From the NCBI GenBank assembly GCA_050084515.1, contig CM114274.1, forward strand, positions 34,348,001 through 34,412,000: DNA of 64,000 nt, in the 5' to 3' direction. Below, piece by piece: positions 1-12,806 of the stretch. The notes beneath the pieces were generated by a model. That model saw only the letters and a list, made by a program, of their open reading frames with translations, was not told the origin of the DNA and made no database searches. Origin of the DNA: Blasia pusilla. Its lineage: Eukaryota > Marchantiophyta > Marchantiopsida > Blasiales. Position 1 is the first letter of the stretch, and each line of letters begins with the position of its first letter. The position numbers were made by a program, and so were the translations under genes.

Positions 1-2871
1 ACGTTCCCGAGAATAAACACGCGAAGCTTAAGACGGTCCTGTGCGAGATTCGTTTTTCATTCAAACCATGTACCGCGATTTGTGTGAAACGAAGCGCGCG
101 TGCCACCCGGTTTTACAGCTTTTTACGACACGGTCCCATCGTTTATCGATCGAAACCAAACGGCAAAAATCAATTTCCTCTCCTTTGGCTAACGTGTTGA
201 CCGGAGTCAGGTGACAGGTTCCTCGCTCTCCTCCCTCGTGTTTCGAGAGAGCAGGGGAGGTTTTTTTTACTTTACCGTTTCATCCTTCCTGTTCTGCCCT
301 GCCCGGGCCGGTCCGGGTAGGCTGTCAAAGGCAGTGGTGAGTTGGGGCACTGCGGTTAAAAAAGAATTGAGAGACGGGTTGGGGAAAGTAAGCCCTTGTC
401 GCTGAGGAGAGAGAGACGGAGAAGAGCGCAAATATTCCGCCTCTTATCCTTATCTGCTGGTAGGAATATTCCGGATCTTCTCTTGCGGCATCCATGTGCC
501 TTTTTCTTTCTATTCTTTTCTACTATCTGCCAGGCATTAGCAGAACAGCATAGCAGCACTGTATCGTCGTTGGTTCGGTGGATCTGCTGAGTCGATTCTT
601 TCTTTAGTGTGGCGGTTCATGCCTGCTTTTTTGAAATCCCTTTTGCGATACTGTATATTCCATTTGGACCATTTACTAGTAGAGCGATACAGGTAATGGC
701 ACAAAATCCATGCACTAACCGGAGCTGAGTTGAATCAGTGAGGTAAAGACGGGAGAATCTACTGCTGTATCTTCCTCTTGGTGGGCCGAGCTCGCTTGTG
801 GCATCATTCGATCCCGTCTTTCTATACCATTCTGATTCATGATACCCGCGAGGTGCTACGACGCTCGCAAGAGTATTGGCCGGGACTCTCCAGCGCATCC
901 ATTCAGTTTTCCCTCCGCCTGCCTCTGCCGGAACGTAGCATTTGGCTTCATTCCATCTCTCGCCTTCCCCTGCACTCGTCAAGCAGATCGTTTACTCCTC
1001 CTCTGCGTCAACAGATGCCTGCTGTTGTCAAGAGCGAACAACGACCGGAGTTCCCTCACGGAGGCAATTCATCTCTTCGGATTACCTCTTGCTCACACTG
1101 GACTCGGATCGTCTCGGCTGGACGACAGGCTATCCACTACCTAAGTTCTGTAGGCATGTACGCATGAGTTTGGCGACGCGCTAGTGCGGGCGACTGTATT
1201 CGAACTGCTGTGATTCTGGACTCGGCCGATTGTCTCTGACGAGCGACTGCTGTTTGAGCCACTGGAAAGTGAGGCATTGGAGCTTGGAAAGGTTCACGAC
1301 CAAGTGAATTTTTTCTGAGTCGGGGCCGAGTATTTGCGCACGCTTGAACGGAAGAAAGGAGGAAAAACAAGTCCCCCCGGTCGCGGCGACTTGGCGCGGG
1401 GAATCTGTGTACTGTGTACACTCTACTTACATGCCTCCCGAGGGAGCTCTAGTACCGGCCGCGTCACACTCTTCTTGTTCTCAATTGCAGAGGAACTCTG
1501 TCCTCGGAGTTGCTACTAAAGGCTGCGAGAGCAGTTTTTCTGCTGCACTTGAAGCGTGTACATATCATGGAAGAACGAAGTCGGTGCCACCATACATCTC
1601 CATAAACAGTAGCTCAGTTTCTCGTTACTTCTCGTGAGCAGTTCTTGAACTTGCGAAATCACTGTCTTGGTCTTCAGGCGTGATCGTAGATATCCCGGTG
1701 GTCCGACGGAGTGCGAGGAAGTTGGAGCACAGCAGAGACGGAGGCTGGACTATGGGAAAGTCGCACGTACAGATAGTTAGACCTTGAGAGTGCTGCTGGC
1801 GAGATCACAACTCCAAGAGCATTGGCAGGTCGAGAAACGGGTCATCGACTCAGGTCGTCATTCGAGACAATTTTTTATCATCGACTCGCTCTCACTCCTC
1901 GAGTGATTACTGCCGTTGGAGGTAAGAGACTCCAGACAATACCACGGAGAAATGTGTACGAGCGTCGCGAGGGAGAGTCGGAGGGCAAGCGAGTTCCCTC
2001 CAGTCTCCTGAGTGAGTGAGAGCGAAATAGCTGATTCGTCATTGGTCGCTGTGAGGGGCGTTTCTTGACGGGCAACTCGTATGCCGATAGAGTCTAACTG
2101 GAAGAATGTAGCTGAAATTAGCAGAATTCTTGGTCGAACTCGTCTTCCGACAATAGAATACTCCGTGGCTCAGGCTGTTCTCAACGAACGCTGCAGATGT
2201 TCTTTTACTACTCTTTTAGCTCTGCAATGTCCTCCAGCTTGTTCCTGGCGCGAAGTGAGCATGCGGATGATCGACGTAGTGACTTCTTCCCGCTAAAATC
2301 GACGGCACTGTAAATTTCAGTGGGGAAGGAACCTTTTACAGTCAATGGTGATCGCACTTGTGAGGTCTTATATAAGAAGATAACTCCAAGATGACTATTG
2401 TTCCCATGGTGGAGAATTCTTGTCGTCAATCAGTTCCATAGTGTGATCTCCACAGTAAGAGTGCTACTGGGAGCCAGACTCTCGAGTACGAATGTCGATT
2501 GGTCCAAGTTCCAGTCATGTGTTGCTTCTTGGTAGAGTTTGCATATAGAAAGTATCTGTACAGTGACCCTGTTGGCAGGCACTCCTGTACTGCCATTTCC
2601 ACTGTTTCTGGGTGGTCTCAGTTTACCAAGGACGCTATGTCTGGGTGACGTCTTGCCACTTGTTTCATCGTCAAGCTGATCGTCAGTGGGGTCCCCGAAC
2701 GATAGGAAATCATAGCGGACACATGTAGAATGCTCGTCTACTTTACGATTCTGTTTGTAGGGTACAGAGTCTGAAGACGACAATACTCGCAAATAACTTG
2801 CGAAGGAAGAGCATGAGTAACGTTGAGTACTTGGATGGATGGTGGCAGGTTGACAAAGCTTTTATGAAGCA
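1..2871. other. Upstream region of the GARP gene, no protein gene seen
   Basis: This stretch has the mixed, fairly GC-rich composition of a genic flank, unlike the AT-rich DNA after 8 kb. Only short overlapping open frames occur on both strands and none resembles a known protein. It most likely holds the promoter and a long 5' leader of the gene starting at 2872. A candidate 3' splice site (pyrimidine run then GCAG at about 1481-1492) could belong to a 5'-UTR intron, but no matching exon could be proved. An out-of-frame ATG lies 8 bases before the chosen start. Confidence 0.5.
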
Positions 2872-5800
2872 ATGGGGTCAGCGGCGGATCTTACTTTAGG
2901 ATGTAGAGCTCAGTCAGTCATTGCGACGGTGAATGTGTTCAAGGTCGCTGCATCGAATGGAAACCAGTTCGAGCACGGACGCAAGTTGGATGAATACTTG
3001 AAAGCGTTGGAAGATGAGAGGCGTAAGATTGAAGCGTTCAAGCGGGAACTGCCTCACTGCATGCAACTTCTCGACTACGGTCAGTATCCACCCAACAAAC
3101 CTGCAGCTGTTGGTGAATGCAAATCCTGTACCACGAAGTCTAGTTTTTGGGCATGGTCATGTGATTGTCGTTCATGTTCCGTCTTCGGCTACGTTTCTTC
3201 TTCCCCTTTAGTTAATGTGTCGGTTACTAAACCAGATCGCAGCATTCCACTGGGATGGTGAACCACGGTTTCCTTCGTAGGAATCAAGGGTGGAACCCAC
3301 TGGTTGGTTGTTGTGAATGATGTCACTTCTTTCATGTAGGGAAACTTCGTTTGTGGAAGGAAATGGATCTCCTAAGCCAATCGGTTCATTTTTATGTGAA
3401 GGTTTTTCTAGAATTCGAGTTATAGTTGTCTTTGATTGGGCTTTTGGGGCCAGTTTGCTGTGTTTCGCTCTTGTGGGAAGTGTTCGGCTTAGCGCTCCTT
3501 TACAGATGAGAGGATTATTTGACTGATTTCGTTCGTTTCTATTTGCCCGAAACAGCCATCGAGGCTTCGAAAGAGCATATCGTCGATTCTCCACACTCGT
3601 CCTCCGCGGGAGGGCATGCGCAAGATTCATATGGCGAGATGGAGGCCAACACTCTAGGTTCTTTTGGCAAACACGTGGTGGAGGAATTTCTGAAGAAGTC
3701 TTGGGAAACCCCCAAGAAGGAAGAGGTTGATGAAGGGAAAGAGAAAGTATCCAAGAGATCAAGTAATGGCGCGGAGTCTGATAGGCCGTCGTGGATGGCT
3801 GAGGCCCAATTGTGGAGTCAACCTCCGACAAAATCAGATCAATGGAAAGAGGTTGGTTGTTGATATGAATGTGCACCAGCACGCTTTGCAAATTCTTGTC
3901 GAGTCCTGAAAGATTTGATCAGTGGAACAACTAAAGCTACAATCAAGAAGTGCAATTATGATTTCCAATCGCTGAAACCCTCATCATCGTCGCTGTGAAT
4001 TCTTTAGGAGCTAAAGACACTCCTCCCTGATAATCTGTCGACTTGACCTCTCTTTTCACAGAGGATCTAGCCCTGATCTGACTGATCCGTCTCCGCGCAG
4101 AAAGAGTCTTCTACGGATGACTCAGGGAGACGCCATAAAGACGCCACCGAGCAAAGTACAGTGACTAGTCCGGCACTTCTTTTCAACTCGAAGCAAAGGC
4201 CCGGTGGCGCATTTTTACCGTTCATCAAGGAAAAGCCAGCGCCACCTCTTGTGGCACGGGAGAAGCTTGGGAAGGGGTCTAATTTGGCGCTTTCTTCTGT
4301 AGAAAGCAGACCTGCTTCTCGCAGTGGGTACGGTCCCGTCGAATCAGAGGAGGGAAGCCTCGATGTTCGAAGTACGAGAACACGAGAGGTGGAGATGGAA
4401 GCTGTGCAGGTGAAAGAGGCAACTGTAGTAAGATTGAATGGCGGTTGTGGTAGCGGAGGTAATCACTCCGGTGGGACGGGAAGTACCAGTTCAGGAGGAG
4501 GAGGCGGCGGTGGAGGAGGGGGTGGCGGTCAGGCCCAGAGAAAGGCACGCCGTTGCTGGTCTCCCGAGCTTCATCGCCGCTTTGTCAGTGCTCTTCAACA
4601 GCTCGGTGGTTCTCAAAGTAAGATGCCAACGCCTCCGTCTAAGATTCAGTATTCTCTTGAAGCTTTACAGCACGCGTGTTGCATCAGATGTTGCGGAGTG
4701 GATGTCTCAGGTCACAATCGCGCCTAGTATTTGGCATCAAGGAGCGTGTTTAATCAGATTGTGCGTCTCTAACTCTTGCCTATCTGTCGCTTTGTGTAGT
4801 TGCTACGCCAAAGCAGATACGAGAGCTCATGAAGGTCGACGGCCTTACTAATGACGAAGTCAAAAGCCACCTTCAGGTACCGAGGGATCTTCGAATTGTT
4901 TTGATTTCTGTTATTTCTGTTATTCTCAAGTTCCCAGAATTAGTGAACCAGGTCAGCAAATAGATGCGTCGGCGGGTCTCTTCATGCAGGTCGGAAGCTA
5001 CCTGATTGGCTACATACCTTCCTGAGTATGCGGGACATGGTCCGCCGTACGTACAGGCAGAGTCGTGTACACGATGTTTAGGAAACGGCTGAAGGCAATC
5101 CCAAGAGATTTGGCTGTGGTCTCCCTCTTTGAATCTATGCTTTGGACCGCTAGTCTGTCGTAGTTTTGTCTCGCTGTAGCTGGAAGGGGGCCCTTGCGAA
5201 GAGAGTACAAATGATCCTGACAGACCCTAACCATTCGTACAATCTGCCGGGAAGAAGCATAGCGTTCCGTTTTCTTTCATCGTGTTCATAACGAGTGACG
5301 TTGCTCGAGTGAGCGTGGCCACCGTCCAGGACCTCTGAGGCTCGCCTCTGACCTGGTCCATCGTTAGGTAGATTCAATGCCTCGCGGCATCGGATAAGCA
5401 TATACTTCGGCATATACCTGAAGTCCTCATTTATGCGAGATTCCGTGTTTTCTTATGGTCCAGTAGGAACCCAATCCCGATGTGTCACTCGAACTTGTTT
5501 TAGTCTGTGTTGTCCCAGCCCTACCCGTTCTGTAGACCCGGTCCTTCGATCTCTTTCGCCGCGTACATCTCTTCGGTACGGTAAGAGAGACGTAGAATTC
5601 TTTTCCAAGTTTTTTCATCATGCGCCATGATTAACCGGTTCCCGCCGCTCATCATAAATCACGGTCAGGATGGTTGAATCTGAGCGGGCCGCGGAGAATT
5701 TTCAGGGACCTCGTGTCGTCATTAGTTTTCTACTGGCTATTATAACGCATGAGCCCTTAGCGAGCGAGTCTGAGAACGCCAGTGGGAGATCACACTGCTT

Positions 5801-6392
5801 GCTGATCGCAGATGCGTTGGTTTGTGCGCAGAAATATCGATTACACACGCGGAGACCGAGTCCTGCTCCACAACCGCCCCAGCAACAAGCTCCTCAATTG
5901 GTCGTGTTGGGGGGTATTTGGGTGCCCCCGGAGTATGCCAGCGGGGGCATGTACCATGATCCTTCCAGTACCCTGTCCCAACAACCCCACTTCTGCCAAA
6001 CCTCACTATCGCAAGAGATCTACTCTCAGCTGAATCCCTCGTCTCAGATCCAGTTACACCGCTCGCAGTCGAACACTTCTCCGCAAGGACCTCTTCAGTC
6101 GCCGAGCCAGCTATCTAGCGGAGCACGGCAGACCAGCGGCGACATGTACAGAGAGGATAGCGCTGGTGAAGACGGCAAGTCCGAGAGCTCGAGCTGGAAG
6201 GGGGAAGACGACTCTCTCCGAAAGAGATCCGACGACGACTCGGGTAGAGAAGCTGGCTGCGGTGGCAGGGATGACGACGACGACGACGACACGGATGTGG
6301 AAGACGATGGGAAGGAATCAGGGATGAGCCTCCAGTTGGAAATGTCCTTTTCACGTCCCACCGCAATGAAGCCAGAGCCACAATTCGCCTAA
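2872..6392 (+). CDS. HHO: GARP (G2-like) transcription factor of the HHO/NIGT1 group, five exons
   Basis: Proposed exons are 2872-3079, 3556-3851, 4101-4617, 4800-4876 and 5832-6392. All junctions obey GT/AG and keep one frame, giving about 552 residues. Exon 1 and 2 carry the N-terminal helix typical of HHO/NIGT1 proteins ([20 protein letters not shown], then [18 protein letters not shown]). Exon 3 has the GGAFLPF motif and, after a run of 12 glycines, the start of the single MYB-like repeat ([20 protein letters not shown]). Exon 4 supplies [20 protein letters not shown] and KSHLQ, and exon 5 KYRLHTRR, so the DNA-binding SHLQKYR motif spans an intron. The C-terminus has aspartate runs and an EAR-like LQLEM segment, consistent with repression. 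In angiosperms this group represses nitrate- and phosphate-starvation genes in the nucleus. The protein is longer than the usual 340-430 residues, mainly through low-complexity tracts. Family assignment is secure; target genes are inference. Confidence 0.93.
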
Positions 6393-8053
6393 ACTCTCCC
6401 ACAAACGGGCTGGAACGGCACTCGCCACGAGTCTCCCAGCTGGCCAGCCTCTGTGCACACGCCTCGCCCCACTCGACTCCCATATAGAGGATCCGATGAT
6501 TTTCCCGACCGTAAGAGCACTTGGGCTCTGCCAAGTCTTTCTTGTCGCGGATCTTTCGACCTGTGGCTACTGGACTACCCGTGCCGCGGAGGACGGGCTA
6601 CTCTCGGCTACAGCTCTCCATCTCCATCGCTCTCAGTGAACGTCGAGTCCGTGGGACACGCGAGGGCTCTCGACCGAAAACCAATTTTGTGTTCTGTCCG
6701 GCCTTCCGTTACGCTTCGTTCCTCTTCGACGCCGTCGCGGAATATCATTCAAGAGACGATGCCCACTATCCTGACTTCTTTGCATTTTTTCAGCGTGTGT
6801 CACGGAGCCGACGGACATATGCCAATCTAGTCCCGGATGTGCTGTCGCGCGCATCTCACACCGCCCAACACATCTACTTGGGCTTACAGGTGGATTGGGC
6901 TTGTGCCTGTGCTCCATTCCGAACGGATCCGAGAACCTGAGGTCTCTCTCCCGACACCCAGATTGCCCCTGCGCAGCAAGCGAAGTGGATCCGAGGAACT
7001 GTTAATACTCTCGTCACATAGTGTTCCCTGAACCAGGCGGGAACTCACTCTGGAGGCTGCTGCACTTCGACCAAATCTGTAGCGCCGTGTCACAACGCAC
7101 CGCAGGGCAGGTTTGGAAGTCTACCACTTTGCTGGCCGGACTGGATTACCGCGTGCGTGCGTGCGTGCGTGAGTGAGTACACACTCGCAAGCAAAATAGG
7201 TCACGGCTTTTTTCCAGCTCCAGGAGCTCCTCCTTTAGGGTGGTTGTAATTGTAAATTTGTGTAAGGTGCCGAACCGATGGGATTATTTGGTGAAGGAAG
7301 CCTTCAATGGAAAGAAGTACGTGCCGCACGTACCTTCAATACTGCACGTAAATTGCATCGGGCAATGATAGTCATGCGACGATTGTGCTCTTGGCGTTCA
7401 GGGGTTTTTTCCAGTTCGTGACGTGCCCTGTAAATTCCGCACATATGGGCTTTCACAGCTCATTCCATAGCCGATCCTCTCCAGATTTCCCCACGTTGGA
7501 AATTGGAATGAGCCTCGCTTACAAAGCTGCACGACTCACGAGGAAGATCCACCACTCTTTCCAAACGCGTAGACGCACGCTTTTTCTTCTACACAAGCCC
7601 AAAAGTCACTTATTTTTAGGTCGCGCTGATGGTGGACACTTCTGTCAACGTCGGAGGGTTTCACAATTACGTGGAGACGCGGACCGAAACCACTCCCGAC
7701 GTGTCCTAATGTATGGAGATACTGCAACGTCCGACACAGCCGACCATTCTTTCGAGCCGACGTCTACAACTGTTCGTTCTAGAATAGTTTCAGTGAACAC
7801 ACGAGAGAGATCGTCCCTCTTCGTTCAAGAGCACACTCCGCCAAAACGAACAAGAATAATGAGAGTGAACGAACTTCACTAAGGTTTGTCAACCAGGTTG
7901 CCTCGTGGGGGAACGAATTTTGGCACCCACATCACTCCCCGAATTGTGAGGTGAACGCCCAGGAAACGAGGCTGAGGTAGTGTATATGTTATAGGTGAGA
8001 TAGTGTGGAGGTACGAGAAGGGTCACATTTCCACACTTCATGGGGCCAAGGGA
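6393..8053. other. 3' flank of the GARP gene, no further gene seen
   Basis: The region after the stop codon keeps a genic composition to about 7.9 kb and probably includes the 3' UTR. Open frames here are short and unrelated to known families. A short tandem run of GCGT/GTGA units lies at 7151-7180. Confidence 0.5.
7151..7180. repeat. GCGT/GTGA microsatellite
   Basis: Tandem GCGT units run into GTGA units downstream of the GARP gene. It is a simple sequence repeat. Confidence 0.85.
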
Positions 8054-8086
8054 TGGTGATTGTTGGGTGGTTGCCAACAATCACCA
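8054..8086. repeat. Short perfect hairpin
   Basis: TGGTGATTGTTGG and its exact reverse complement are separated by 7 bases. It lies in AT-rich spacer. No flanking T-run or gene indicates a terminator role. Confidence 0.7.
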
Positions 8087-10121
8087 TAGGTAGCAGCTCA
8101 AGCATGCCCAGTGCTATGTTAGCTCGTGAACTTTCGTCCTATTCGTTTGATTTAGATTAGTTGATCAAATGAAGAGCGCTAATTATTAGTAACGCTCCGA
8201 TGAGTGAGGAGGTATGTGGATTTAAAAAGGGACGTGTAGTGACCATCCAAATGCATATAAGGTACAGTTTTGGTTGATTGATATACATGGAGTAGAGAAT
8301 TTTCCATTTAACCTCTATAATAGAAATTAATATGGGTGTCCACCAAGCATGATATAACACGAGTGACATTTGTAAAACTGAGGTAAAGTATTGTCAATTG
8401 ATAGGGCTGTTCAAAGATGTCACAAATTCTAATTATGAAATGTCGTAAATTAAAATAAACTACCTAGGGAAGTATCATGTTGGGTTTGGGTCCACGGTCA
8501 ACCTTGCAAAGAGGCTGATGTCATTACTCCTATATCAAGTTTATGATTTAGAAATTATCAATTGGTTGGACGTCATATGTGTGGGGTGTAATGGTAACAA
8601 GAAGTAAGGGTGACTTTGAGCCACCCTAATGCATAGGAAATTCATGTTCGTAATGAATAATATAGAAAGTGCATACAAATCCAAAAAAAAATCTATATTA
8701 TTAAAAGAGGATGGATCTATAGAATCCCTCTTCCTGCATCCGTCCTTTGAGGATTCCTCTTGAGAGTTCACTTGTGTCATTTTAAAGATTTAAGTTAAGG
8801 GTGAAGAATTAAGGTAAGACAGAAGAGAGTTAAGTTGAAGGAATGATGTAAACTCCCATGCATAGTATCATAGTAAGAGCAACTTACTAGTTTTGGTTGT
8901 GTAGAATTGCTCTAGCATAAGCAACTTTCATGCATGTTCACTTTGGTCCAAACTTGAACAATGGAACTAGTATGCGGCCCGGTTTTGGGTTTTGAGTTTT
9001 ATTCGTATGGTTCCGAGAACCATACGAATAATATAATTTGACCGAAGGTTCGTAATGGACGTGGAAGTTAAGAGGCCTGACCCATAATAACCCTATGATA
9101 CACATCCATCCAAACTATTAAAAGGTTCATATCCGATGGCTGAAAACGCGCAAAGTATCTTGCATTCTGCAACTTGTGCCCTCAAAGTTGCCTTATTGTA
9201 GGGGCCGTAAAGAAATTACAAAGAGATTTTTTCTACTTTTTCATGATTATATTTTATAATTTAAGGTGATTCATATTTAATTGGGGATATAGATAAATTT
9301 TAGGATTATTGTATTTGAAGAGCATATGAGTTGTACAACCATACACCCATATTTCATTGGCATCATCTGAATCCTACATCCCTTATGTTAAACCCAAAAC
9401 CTTTGAAAACATAGATCTTGGTTTAATTTTAGATGTAGATATGACTGTCCAAAAAACATTTAAGTCATCATCCACTTTTTACAATAGATCCTCAACTACC
9501 ACAATATGTAACCAAAATCTCCATCACATTTTAAATAAGAAATTTCTTTTTATGTAGAGTAGGAAGGGGACAAACTCCATCTTCACTAATAGTAAGCATT
9601 GTGTGAGTTTGGAGACTTGTCATTTTGTGAGATTTTTAAATTCTTTAGACATTTCTTTTCTTACGACCTTTCCCACTTGCAATCTCCATAACAAAAAATT
9701 TAAAAAGATCTCATGACAAAAATACTCATAATATTGTCATTTTTACTATACCCATGTATGTAGCACTAGCCATTTGTAGTACTCTCAACTTGACAAACTC
9801 TAAATTGATCCTCACTTATGTGACTTGACACATTAGTCATGAGTGACAAAATCATGAGTCAAGTTTTTTCACATGAATGGCCAAAGGCCAAAGGCCAAGG
9901 AGAACAACCAAATGGAGAATAATACCATGGGAAATAAATCCACAATATAGCCTTCCCAACTATGAATTGCCATAGGTTAAAGTACTAAAATCCAATCCAA
10001 ATTTCTTTTGGGATGCATGATACAAATAAAAATGATCTGCAAAAATAGATTTGGAATTCAAAATAACACAACCAAAATGTCCAAAATTCAGATTGACCTT
10101 CAACTATGTTCATCCTAAACC
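8087..10121. other. AT-rich spacer, no gene seen
   Basis: Only short, compositionally AT-rich open frames occur, none with a recognisable domain. Apart from the hairpin at 8999-9031 no structure was found. Confidence 0.55.
8999..9031. repeat. Perfect 15-bp-arm hairpin with 3-base loop
   Basis: TTATTCGTATGGTTC, loop CGA, then the exact reverse complement. The tight loop suggests a cruciform or RNA hairpin, but no surrounding gene gives it a role. Confidence 0.75.
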
Positions 10122-10390
10122 AAGGTTGCACACAGAAAAAGTCCATGTCCGCGGACTTATGTCTGTGCAGGCTTGGGTTCCCGCGGCCCACACTTAGGCC
10201 CCAACATAGACCCGAGCTCGACCAATCCACACCCAATGCAACAACCCTTTGCTCATTCTTGCCACCCATTCCGTAGCTTGCGGAGGCCAGCATGGAGCGC
10301 ACGCTTGGCATGTATTGAGGTTTCTTGGCGTACACTGGCTTGTGGTTGGCCCGCGCACACTTTCGATAATCAAGGGCCATAGGTTGCTTC
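10122..10390. mobile_element. MITE-like repeat (GGTTGCA / GTCC-GGAC family), copy 1
   Basis: It begins AAGGTTGCACACAG, then paired GTCCATGTCC/GGAC words and a run of words such as GCGGCCCACAC. Related copies occur at about 17,050-17,620, 18,318-18,600, 37,993-38,240, 45,365-45,600, 50,131-50,345 and 55,392-55,662. The last is a clean insertion relative to a homologous sequence, which shows mobility. There is no coding capacity. Confidence 0.55.
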
Positions 10391-11647
10391 TCAAAGCCCT
10401 AGGATTTGGATACCCATAATTAATTTCAATTTTTGGATCATCTCTAGCATGTGTAGTGTGAGAGAGTGTTTCAACGACTATCACTTTAAGAAGTTTTCGC
10501 CAAAAAACCCCAAATTTTAAAAAAATAAAGCTCAATATATATGGCTTAGTAGAAAATCCTCTTATCTTTCTAAGTATGATGCGTGAACATCATAGAGGAG
10601 ATGTGCTTAGATCTTCGAATTCTACCAATAAGCATATTTCAACTATATGTGGATAAGGCTTATGATTGATATAGTGCAGACAATCGCAATTTATTCTAGG
10701 CTAAATCATTTGCCTCGATTGAAGTAGAAAGCAAGACATATGGGGAAGGGAGAAAAGTCAAGATTAAAAAAAAGTTCAAACAACTCATTTAATGCAGATG
10801 TAGACTCTGTTGTATAACTTGTATGTCTTTGCGTTTTCCTACTTGATAAGAAATATAGAGGCCTTCAAATAACTGTCACATCTTAGAGCGTTGCCACATA
10901 GAGCGGCGTACCCGCAAGAAGGGGGTGCTTAGCATTAGGGCCTTATCCATGGACGCGCGCAGGGTCGCGGAGACCCTTAGTCTGTTGAGTCACCTTCTGG
11001 CTTGACCTCATGACCTCTGACAAGCTCCCATAGTTCTTGACCCATGAGAATTTTTTTCACGCGCAACTTCCAGACATTTTAATTCTACTTGTGTAGCTTC
11101 TCGCCTCTGATTGTTGTTGAGGAATATTCCATGATAAACGATTTCACTCAAAAAAACGTAATTTCAGGCTTTCTATTGCTCCAATTAAAGCATAGACCAC
11201 TCCTACACAGAAATTGACATGAAATTTGCCAAAATTGATCAATTGTATGAAAGAACTAGTCGAAATTGGCTTGTAGAGAGCAAACTGCACAACTTTTCTT
11301 CAATAATTGCACTTTCCTACACTCAAATTGCTGCTCCAGGAGCTCAGAGTGTCAAAATCAAGCGATTTTGGGTCTGTTGGAAAGCTCTTGACAAGCTCTA
11401 CAAGATAGCCAAAACCAGATTTTGGCAACATTCCAGCCAAAGCGGACCCAGACGGCTGAATCGGCCGGGAAAGCCCTAAAAAACGCCTCCAAAGTTTTAT
11501 CACCGTCAAAGCTCTACCTGAAATCTGCACCCATTGAACTCTGAAAAAAATTTCCTTCTCCCAAACTGAATTGTGCCGTCTCTTGCCACTCTTCTCTCTT
11601 CAGACACCAAGAATTTCAAGTGATGTTCTCCTCTTGCTTTGATACCA
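10391..11647. other. Spacer, partly retroelement-derived, no gene assigned
   Basis: No open frame with a recognisable domain is present. The part from about 11,200 to 11,647 lies directly inside the primer site of the LTR at 11,648-11,953 and may be the internal or leader part of that element, reading on the minus strand. Confidence 0.4.
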
Positions 11648-11953
11648 TGTGGAAAACTGTTAAACAAGCATAACCAGTGGAAAACGACTCTCACACACAC
11701 ACACACACCACCATGGAGAACAAAATTTGCAATGAGAGAATGAGTGAAGGCTGGTCCTCTTCTCAATTATATAGGGTATGTACAAGAAACCCTAACCCTA
11801 CCCTTAACCATAGTCTAGAGTTAGATTAATGTGATTAACTAACCTAGTTAAAATAATCGTGCAATTTAATTGACTTACCAAGATTAAGCTTCCTACTTCG
11901 TGTGAGTACCAAATATAGTAGTTCAGGTGTCTCATGAGCTTGACTATAACTCA
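11648..11953 (-). mobile_element. Short LTR with primer-binding site, inserted in a gypsy gag
   Basis: In minus orientation the sequence starts TGAGTTATAG and ends TTTTCCACA, so it has TG...CA ends. Directly next to it, at 11,636-11,647, is TGGTATCAAAGC on the minus strand, one base from the common initiator-Met tRNA primer site. A TATATAA box lies inside at about 11,768-11,776 on the minus strand. Telomere-like AAACCCTAACCCT occurs near 11,790. It cuts the gag frame next door. The size would suit a Ty1/copia element, but no copia protein is visible. Confidence 0.5.
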
Positions 11954-12657
11954 ATCTTCAATATTAAGAAGATCACCTTCTTTGTTAACTCATCCGTGGA
12001 AAGTGAGCTCATGAGTGCATTGAACTCTTGCACATAAGCGCTAAGGGATCCACTTTGGTGCAACCTAACAAACTCCATGGCATTGCGATACTCCTGATAT
12101 TCTGGAGTGAATCGGTTCCCAATCAACTCCTTGAAATCTTCCCAACTCCACTTTCTTCCACGACCTAGATGTTCTTTAAGGTGAGCCGTCCACCAGTGGA
12201 GAGCGTGATCCTTCAGAAACATGACCGCTACAGTCACTTTGTCTTGCTCATCTGCCTGTTGTGCTTTGAAATAAAGTTTGAGTTCCGTTAGAAACTCGCT
12301 CACTTTCCGCGAACGCCCCATTCCCGTGAATGGCATTGGCAAATTTGTCTTACAAAGCTTCTTGCCGGAATTAGAGGCTCCATTCGACTTGAATTCTATT
12401 ATCACCTTGCTCTGTTCGGCCATCTGGTCCGCCATCACCTTCATCAATCCCATCATTTGGATATAAAAGGCCAGATCGTTTGAGTTTGGAACCGAAGGTC
12501 CAGCGGAAAGATTTTCGTTTGGAACATCCTCATGTCTGGGACTCGGCACTTTGGGAGTCACAATCTCCACCTCTGGCTCACGGTCCGTCATTGATTCGTC
12601 TCTCGGCTTTTTTGCTTTGACTCGCAATTTTCTCGGTTCTTCGCCCTTGGTCGCCAT
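11954..12657 (-). pseudogene. Ty3/gypsy gag, 3'-truncated by an LTR insertion
   Basis: About 235 codons are open from an ATG at 12,657. The retrotransposon gag core is clear: ALHWWTAHL, then WSWEDFKELIGNRFTPEYQE, then a conserved end ending in YVQEFNALMSSL. The frame runs into LTR sequence at 11,953, so the zinc knuckle and all of pol are missing. It follows its own 5' LTR and primer site at 12,787-13,820. The protein would form retroelement particles; here it cannot work alone. Confidence 0.85.
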
Positions 12658-12786
12658 ATTTGAGTCCTCGCTTTCTCAGATCTCCTCCTCGTCTCTTGCG
12701 TTCCTCCTCGGGCGTCGCGGTCTTCCAACTACCTTGAGTTCTTCTCAACTGTCAATCTTCCATGACCCCAAGTTCACGCTCATCAA

Positions 12787-12804
12787 GGATTTGCTCTAAT
12801 ACCA
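12787..12804 (-). promoter_or_regulatory. Primer-binding site for initiator-Met tRNA
   Basis: On the minus strand TGGTATTAGAGCAAATCC lies two bases inside the LTR end. It resembles the TGGTATCAGAGC site used by most plant gypsy elements, with one C to T change in the first 12 bases. Confidence 0.8.
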
Positions 12805-12806
12805 CG

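Noticed and set aside
3208-3891. 227-codon minus-strand frame
   Set aside because: It overlaps exon 2 and introns of the HHO-like gene on the opposite strand and has no family resemblance. It is a shadow.
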